Assembly: GCA_964652155.1 (NCBI GenBank)
Contig: CAZZBK010000001.1
Span: 1 to 64,000, forward strand
Source of the DNA: CAZZBK01 sp964652155
GTDB lineage: Bacteria; Planctomycetota; Planctomycetia; Pirellulales; PNKZ01
Direction: 5' to 3'
Length of the DNA: 64,000 nt
Shown: positions 59,409 through 64,000 of the stretch, piece after piece
Numbering within the stretch: the stretch's first letter is position 1
Layout of the letters: every line of letters starts with the position of its first letter
Notes under the pieces: model-generated
Seen by the model: only the letters and a program-made list of their open reading frames with translations
Told to the model about the DNA's origin: nothing
Database searches by the model: none
Position numbers and translations under genes: made by a program

Positions 59409-61633
59409 GCCGCACCGACCTTTTCATCAACCGCGCACCTATCCCTTTGCGCATTGGGTGGATCGATCGGAGCAGGCGAGCCGTCAGGGCGAGTCAGGTG
59501 TGTTGCGGTCGGATGGTTGGCCAGTCGCAACGAGTTGCCGATGACAAACAGGCTGCTGGCGACCATTGCGGCGGCGGCCCACAACGGGTTGAGCTGACCA
59601 CTGGCGGCGAGCACGATCCCCAACGTGTTATAGACAAATGCCCAAAACAGATTCTGCCGAATCGTTTGGACGGTGCGTCGCGCCAGCGCGATACTCCAGG
59701 GAATCGCCTCCAGATCATCGCCGAGCAGGCAAACATCGGCCGAATCGCGGGTCACATCGGTTCCACACCCGAGCGCGATGCCCACATCAGCCGCGGTGAG
59801 CGCGGCGGCGTCGTTCACTCCGTCGCCCACCATGGCCACCGAGCCCCACTGCTGATGAGCACGTTCAACAGCGCGTAACTTGTCGTCCGGCAATAGTTCG
59901 GCTTGCGCATCCAGGTGCAATTGCCGCGCGACAATTTGAGCCCGCGGTGTTTGGTCGCCGGTTAGGATTTGCACGTTCAGCCCGAGTTGCTGGCAAGCCT
60001 GAACCGCCGACAGCGCCGAGGGGCGCAGTGTCTCTTCGAAGACAAACAGCCCCCGAACACGCTGATCCAGGGCAAACCACATGACTGCGTGTCCGGTAGC
60101 GACGGCGTCTTCGCCTGTCGCCGCGAGATGGGGCGGCACGAGCAGTCCCATCTCGCGCATCAGACGCGAAGAGCCGAGGCACATGGTCCTGGCAGACCCA
60201 TCACGACCGACAATGCCGCGTCCCGGGTAGGTTGTCCACACAATCGCGGGGTCGGCGACCACGGCATCGCAGGGCTCTAGCGCCGCACTTAAAGGAGCCG
60301 CCAAGGGATGTGTGCTCGCGGAAGCGGCCCGCCAGGCATCGAGCCGCAGTTCGTCAGATCCCGACGTCGTATCGTCCCACACGCACTCCAGCAGCGTGGA
60401 GGATGACGTCGAAAGGGTACCGGTCTTGTCGAGGCAAACACACCGCACGGAGGCGAGTTTTTCGATCGCTTCGCCGCTGCGGAACAAGACCTGTCGTCGA
60501 GTGGCCGCCCCAAGCGCGGTCCAAACCGCGAGCGGCGTGGCCAAGCCTAGGGCGCAAGGGCAGGCGATCAACACGACCGACAGCGAGGCGAGCAATCCCG
60601 AGTGAAAATCGATTGTCATGGCATGCCATGCGAACGTCACCAGTGCGACGCCCATCATGGCCGGGGTGAACCCAACTGCGACGCGGTCGGCGAGCCGTTC
60701 ATAACGCCCTTTGGCCTGTCGGGCGCGATGCACTGCGTCGATCATGCGTTGCAGCGCGCCGTCGCGCGCACACGCCAGCACCTCAATCAGCAAGTCGCCG
60801 TCGAGGTTGAGCGAGCCGCCCCAGACTATGTTGCCGGTCTCGCGGGTCACAGGGTGGCTTTCGCCGTTGAGCAGATGCGCATCAATGCTGGCGACCCCAC
60901 GACAGATCTTGCCATCGACCCCAATGCGTTCGCCGGCGCGGACACGAATGATATCGCCGAGGATCAACGAGGCGAGCGGTGTTGGTTGTTCCATGCCGTT
61001 GACCAACCGCGTCGCCTTGTCAGGCAATAATTGCTCCAGGGCGTCGAGCGCTGCGCTGGTGCGGATGCGGCCGGTCGCCTCGAACCAGCGTCCCAGGGTG
61101 ACAAACACGAGCACCATGCAGGTGATCTCGAAGTAGATGTGCCCCGCGCCTTGGTACACGGACCACACCGAGTAGACGAACGCCGCGCCAATGCCCAGCA
61201 CCAGCAGCAGATCGGTTGTGATCATCCGCCCGCGCAGCGCTCGCCAGGTGTTGTCGACGAGCGGCCAACCGAGCGCCCAGAGCACGGGCAGCGTCAGCAA
61301 CAGGCACAGGTATCGAAACAGCTCGGCCAGCACGGTCGCGCTTCGGGCAACGTCCCCTTGGGCGACGTCGTAAACGTCCCAACTCCACAGGAACATTGTG
61401 AAGACCATGACCTGCATGGAGAGGAATATCCCCAGGGCCAGTCGAGCCATCGTCCAGTTTGTTTGTGCCTCGGGCCCCTGTTCGCCGGCAATGCTGGCGG
61501 CGAATCGGCATCCAAAGCAGCAGTACTCCGGCTCCGCGGGCTCGACGAGTGCCGGGTTTGCCACTCGCCGGCTGGTCGCGACGCTCAAGCCGCAAAAACT
61601 GCACTGACCGGCTCCGTGGGCGTGCGCGCTCAT
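59405..61633 (-). CDS. ccoI: copper-transporting P-type ATPase of cbb3 assembly
   Basis: A 742-residue P1B ATPase. The N-terminus has a cysteine-rich metal-binding domain (QCSFCGLS at Cys 11/14 and YCCFGC at 38/39/42) rather than an HMA domain. It continues with eight membrane helices, the metal site CPC (about 358-360), DKTGT (Asp about 402), STHPLA and VGDGVNDAAAL. CcoI/FixI supplies copper to the cbb3 oxidase. The start ATG overlaps the stop of the FixP_N-like gene by four bases, so it is translated with the oxidase genes. The start further upstream was rejected as it overlaps that gene. Confidence 0.92.
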   Translation of the reverse strand: MSAHAHGAGQCSFCGLSVATSRRVANPALVEPAEPEYCCFGCRFAASIAGEQGPEAQTNWTMARLALGIFLSMQVMVFTMFLWSWDVYDVAQGDVARSATVLAELFRYLCLLLTLPVLWALGWPLVDNTWRALRGRMITTDLLLVLGIGAAFVYSVWSVYQGAGHIYFEITCMVLVFVTLGRWFEATGRIRTSAALDALEQLLPDKATRLVNGMEQPTPLASLILGDIIRVRAGERIGVDGKICRGVASIDAHLLNGESHPVTRETGNIVWGGSLNLDGDLLIEVLACARDGALQRMIDAVHRARQAKGRYERLADRVAVGFTPAMMGVALVTFAWHAMTIDFHSGLLASLSVVLIACPCALGLATPLAVWTALGAATRRQVLFRSGEAIEKLASVRCVCLDKTGTLSTSSSTLLECVWDDTTSGSDELRLDAWRAASASTHPLAAPLSAALEPCDAVVADPAIVWTTYPGRGIVGRDGSARTMCLGSSRLMREMGLLVPPHLAATGEDAVATGHAVMWFALDQRVRGLFVFEETLRPSALSAVQACQQLGLNVQILTGDQTPRAQIVARQLHLDAQAELLPDDKLRAVERAHQQWGSVAMVGDGVNDAAALTAADVGIALGCGTDVTRDSADVCLLGDDLEAIPWSIALARRTVQTIRQNLFWAFVYNTLGIVLAASGQLNPLWAAAAMVASSLFVIGNSLRLANHPTATHLTRPDGSPAPIDPPNAQRDRCAVDEKVGAA

Positions 61634-61836
61634 GGCGAGTGCAGCAGTTCCCGTTGCAGGTCGGGGAACAAATACTGCACGGTGTAAACGATGGCGAAGA
61701 TCCAGAAGCCAATCCAGATCAACCGCACGTACCAAGGTATTGCGTTGCCGCGGTAGTGATGGAAGCGATTTTCTTGGGCGGGAGAGCTGGGATTCGAGCC
61801 TGTTGAGGTTGACAGGGGAGAAGGATCGGGGGTCAT
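61630..61836 (-). CDS. FixP_N-like membrane anchor without heme domains
   Basis: A 68-residue peptide with a disordered Ser/Pro start and one membrane helix. NRFHHYRGNAIPWYVRLIWI then GFWIFAIVYTVQYLFP is close in style to the N-terminal anchor of CcoP/FixP (DNPLPRWW...FAIVY). It lacks the two CxxCH cytochrome domains that follow the anchor in CcoP. Its ATG overlaps the stop of the CcoS-like gene. It may take the place of CcoQ or be a truncated CcoP. Confidence 0.65.
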   Translation of the reverse strand: MTPDPSPLSTSTGSNPSSPAQENRFHHYRGNAIPWYVRLIWIGFWIFAIVYTVQYLFPDLQRELLHSP

Positions 61837-62192
61837 TGATCGCTCCAGTGCCTTGCGCGGTGAGAATCTTGGGCGTCGAGCCGACGTTCGATGTCCAGCA
61901 TGTTGTTCTTCGGTGCCTCGATATCGCGGAACATGCCGTTCTTGGCCGCCCAACCGAGCATAAATAAGAACCCGATGCTCGCCAGGATGTAATTCATGAT
62001 CGGAGCCAAGGCGAACGCGCCGGCCGCGTCCCCCTGGAGCACATGCACCAACTCGCGAAACTTGTTCGCGAACCCAAGCATGCTCGGCACCAAGATCACC
62101 ACCGCCATGATCGCCACGACACGCTGACGAGAACGCGAGACGCGCTCCGTCGCCGGTGATTCAAGCGAGGCATGTAGGTTGCGGGTTAGCAT
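61833..62192 (-). CDS. CcoS-like membrane protein
   Basis: A 119-residue protein with two membrane helices (VVAIMAVVILVPSMLGFA and IMNYILASIGFLFMLGWAAK). The stretch after the second helix, AAKNGMFRDIEAPKNNMLDI, resembles CcoS (WAxKxGQFDDLExPAxRIL), the cbb3 assembly protein. It is longer than CcoS by one N-terminal helix. AGGAG lies before the ATG, ten bases after the ccoO stop. Confidence 0.6.
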   Translation of the reverse strand: MLTRNLHASLESPATERVSRSRQRVVAIMAVVILVPSMLGFANKFRELVHVLQGDAAGAFALAPIMNYILASIGFLFMLGWAAKNGMFRDIEAPKNNMLDIERRLDAQDSHRARHWSDQ

Positions 62193-62202
62193 CTCTCAAC
62201 TC

Positions 62203-62922
62203 CTAGCGAGGTTGATCGGCGACGTCTGTCGAGACGTAGTCTTCGTAATAGGGATAGCTCTCAAGCCATGACCCCAGCCACTGGACGTAGGTGATCAGCG
62301 CCAAGCCCCGTTCGTTGGGGCGCTGCGAGCCGCGAGCTTTTGTAAGCTTGCCGCTCCCGTGGTGGTCGGCCTCGTATTCATCGAACAGCCACGGGTAGTC
62401 GGGCATGGGTGAGCCGTGCGATAACGTCTTGGGGCGGAAAAAATGCACCGCGTGCCAGTCGTTCGAGCGCCGACCCCCTTCGCGGCTCAGGTCGGGGCCC
62501 ACGCGCCGCGTCCCAAACAGCACGGGACGTTGCAACTCGTTTTGATACTCGGGTGTTTGCGAGACCGGGCCGAATCGCAACGACTCGTTCGACACCGGGC
62601 GAACAAATTGACTGTGGCAATGCCAGCAACCTTCGCCGACGTACACCTTCCGACCCAACTCGAGCGCCTCGGCACAACGCGCCTTGCGCTCATCTTCCTG
62701 CATCTCGTCGAACGATTTACCATACGCCGCCCGAAACGACTCCGGATAGCGCTGGCTCAAGTCCTCGAACGAGTACATCAAATTGGCATTGGGCAGATCG
62801 GCCGTGCGGGTTTCGGGCAGATGCTGATACATCAGAATCGGCACCAGCGCGTTCGAGACAAACGCGAACGCGAAAAAACCCAGCCCTCCGATCAACATGA
62901 CTCCCGCTTTGCTCTCAAACAT
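62203..62922 (-). CDS. ccoO: cbb3-type cytochrome c oxidase subunit II (CcoO)
   Basis: A 239-residue mono-heme cytochrome c with an N-terminal membrane anchor (AGVMLIGGLGFFAFAFVSNA). The heme site is VYVGEGCWHCHSQFVRPVSN and the axial Met lies in GSPMPDYPWLFDE. It passes electrons to CcoN in the high-oxygen-affinity terminal oxidase. Its start overlaps the ccoN stop by eight bases. The 3' neighbours are small cbb3 accessory genes. Confidence 0.95.
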   Translation of the reverse strand: MFESKAGVMLIGGLGFFAFAFVSNALVPILMYQHLPETRTADLPNANLMYSFEDLSQRYPESFRAAYGKSFDEMQEDERKARCAEALELGRKVYVGEGCWHCHSQFVRPVSNESLRFGPVSQTPEYQNELQRPVLFGTRRVGPDLSREGGRRSNDWHAVHFFRPKTLSHGSPMPDYPWLFDEYEADHHGSGKLTKARGSQRPNERGLALITYVQWLGSWLESYPYYEDYVSTDVADQPR

Positions 62923-64000
62923 GGGCGACTAACTCCGGAGTGGTTTGCCACAAATCGGCTTCGGCGTGTGCGTCGGTCACCGGGCGGACCAGTCGCAACG
63001 TCTTCACAATGTTGAACCAGAACACGGCCACGCCGCCGAACATCGCGAGCCCGGCAAAGACGCGCACGATCCAAAATGGCTGCGACACGCTGGTCGAGCT
63101 TTCCCACGGCTGCATCGATGCCCAAGACACGCCTTGAAACATGCCGGCCAGCGTCAGGTCGATGAACATGGTCACGATGCCGACGGTCGACAGCCAGTAA
63201 TGCCATTCGCACAACCGACGGCTCCACCAGGGGCGTTGCACCACGCGCGGAATCAAATAGGTCATGATCCCCATGAGCCAAATCGTAAACACGCCGAACA
63301 TCACCAAGTGTGCGTGCCCGACCACCCAATCTGTAAAGTGGATCAACTGCTGAAATGTGAGCGTGACTTGCAATGCGCATTGGAAGCAAGTCACAAAATA
63401 AAGCACCATGCCGGTATAAAACCAGCGGATGGGCAAATTCACCACGATCTGTCGACCGGAACCGGCCAGCGTGCCGAAGAAGTTGATGACCACCGTGGCA
63501 ACGACAAGTTCGACCGCGATCGTCGACACGACCGCCCCGTATTGCAGGAACATGGGGATGGGCGTGTAGAGGAAGTGATGGATGCCCTGCAACGGGTAGA
63601 AAAAGGCCAGCCCCCAAAAGCCGACCAATGACAAGCCGTGGCTCCAAATCGGTTTTTGCAGCAAGATGGGCACAAAGTAATACATCAGCCCCCAGCCAAG
63701 CGGCGTGACGAACAGCCCGACGAGGTCGTGAATGAACAGACCCGCGACCGCGCCGGCGCTGGTGCCCGACGTGACATACTGCGGAATGAAATTACCCATC
63801 GCGTAGGTCAATATCGTCCACACAAAAGCGGCCATGAAGTACCACAGCGTAACGTATAACGGTCCGCGCGCTCGGACGATGGGCGTGAGGAAGTTGATCG
63901 CCACGAGCACCAAGCCGACCACCGCCAGCGGATCGATGTAGACCGGCGTTTCGCCCCACTCGACGGCTTGCGCATCGCCGCGCAACAGGCCCACGGCCGT
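62915..64000 (-). CDS. ccoN: cbb3-type cytochrome c oxidase subunit I (CcoN), partial
   Basis: The C-terminal 361 residues of the catalytic subunit; the frame is open through the right edge and about 100 residues of the N-terminus lie outside. Ligands visible include the CuB histidines (LQGIHHFLYTPIPMFLQYGA) and the heme b/heme b3 pair (IHFTDWVVGHAHLVMFGVF). Subunit I reduces oxygen and pumps protons. The promoter of this cluster is beyond the window. Confidence 0.95.
   Translation of the reverse strand, partial: TAVGLLRGDAQAVEWGETPVYIDPLAVVGLVLVAINFLTPIVRARGPLYVTLWYFMAAFVWTILTYAMGNFIPQYVTSGTSAGAVAGLFIHDLVGLFVTPLGWGLMYYFVPILLQKPIWSHGLSLVGFWGLAFFYPLQGIHHFLYTPIPMFLQYGAVVSTIAVELVVATVVINFFGTLAGSGRQIVVNLPIRWFYTGMVLYFVTCFQCALQVTLTFQQLIHFTDWVVGHAHLVMFGVFTIWLMGIMTYLIPRVVQRPWWSRRLCEWHYWLSTVGIVTMFIDLTLAGMFQGVSWASMQPWESSTSVSQPFWIVRVFAGLAMFGGVAVFWFNIVKTLRLVRPVTDAHAEADLWQTTPELVAHV

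Overview
The window is about 60-65% G+C and most likely comes from a planctomycete of the Pirellulales type. Support for this: the giant extracellular protein carries the planctomycete N-terminal sorting motif (LEPLERRTLL), there is a run of Gfo/Idh, ThuA, SGNH and ceramidase-like secreted catabolic enzymes, DNA topoisomerase I ends in repeats plus a lysine/alanine tail, and response regulators with an excisionase-type HTH and CsrA are present. The assignment is inferred from gene families. The right edge cuts a gene, and a 100-base N gap at 18869-18968 shows that this is a scaffold.

Layout. 1-1.9 kb: nadB. 1.9-10.7 kb: a kdp potassium-uptake cassette (a 30-residue ORF, kdpF, A, B, C, D, E), visibly less G+C-rich than its neighbours. 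It is bracketed by two pairs of 50-62 bp repeats and a broken ISAs1-type transposase, so it looks like an acquired block; a tRNA-Glu(CUC) with its own terminator lies just beyond. 11.4-23.4 kb: an OPT transporter, then a leftward run encoding a TPR/redoxin protein, a ThuA protein, a Gfo/Idh oxidoreductase and an SGNH hydrolase, then a CehA/McbA-like metallohydrolase divergent from a ceramidase-like enzyme. 23.4-34.5 kb: housekeeping and envelope genes (CYTH protein, desaturase, topA, SurA/PpiD-like protein, a kinase/regulator pair, mnmG). 34.8-46 kb: a phytochelatin-synthase-like cysteine peptidase, an 1840-residue Calx-beta surface protein, a TolB-like propeller, a GH15/phosphorylase-kinase-like protein, and a class IV aminotransferase next to a sulfotransferase-like protein.

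46.3-64 kb is the most coherent and interesting part: an apparent oxygen/redox-response island. It holds an ANTAR regulator behind a near-consensus sigma-54 promoter, an operon with a protoglobin-coupled histidine kinase, a single-domain receiver and a receiver-PAS-kinase, then a BON protein and csrA. Next is a leftward uspA-hemerythrin-cytochrome-kinase operon. Beside it is a sigma-54 activator whose receiver has lost its phospho-aspartate. Then come a small membrane protein and a metal P-type ATPase, and finally a leftward cbb3 oxidase cluster (ccoN-ccoO-CcoS-like-FixP_N-like-ccoI-SafE-like-DUF4405).

The strongest new signal is regulatory. The activator gene lies between two sigma-54-type -24/-12 elements, one reading left to uspA and one reading right to the ATPase unit. 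About 120 bp upstream of each is the same 17-bp element (15/17 identical), so a compact local regulon can be proposed. All sites and functions are read from sequence by eye; no searches were run.
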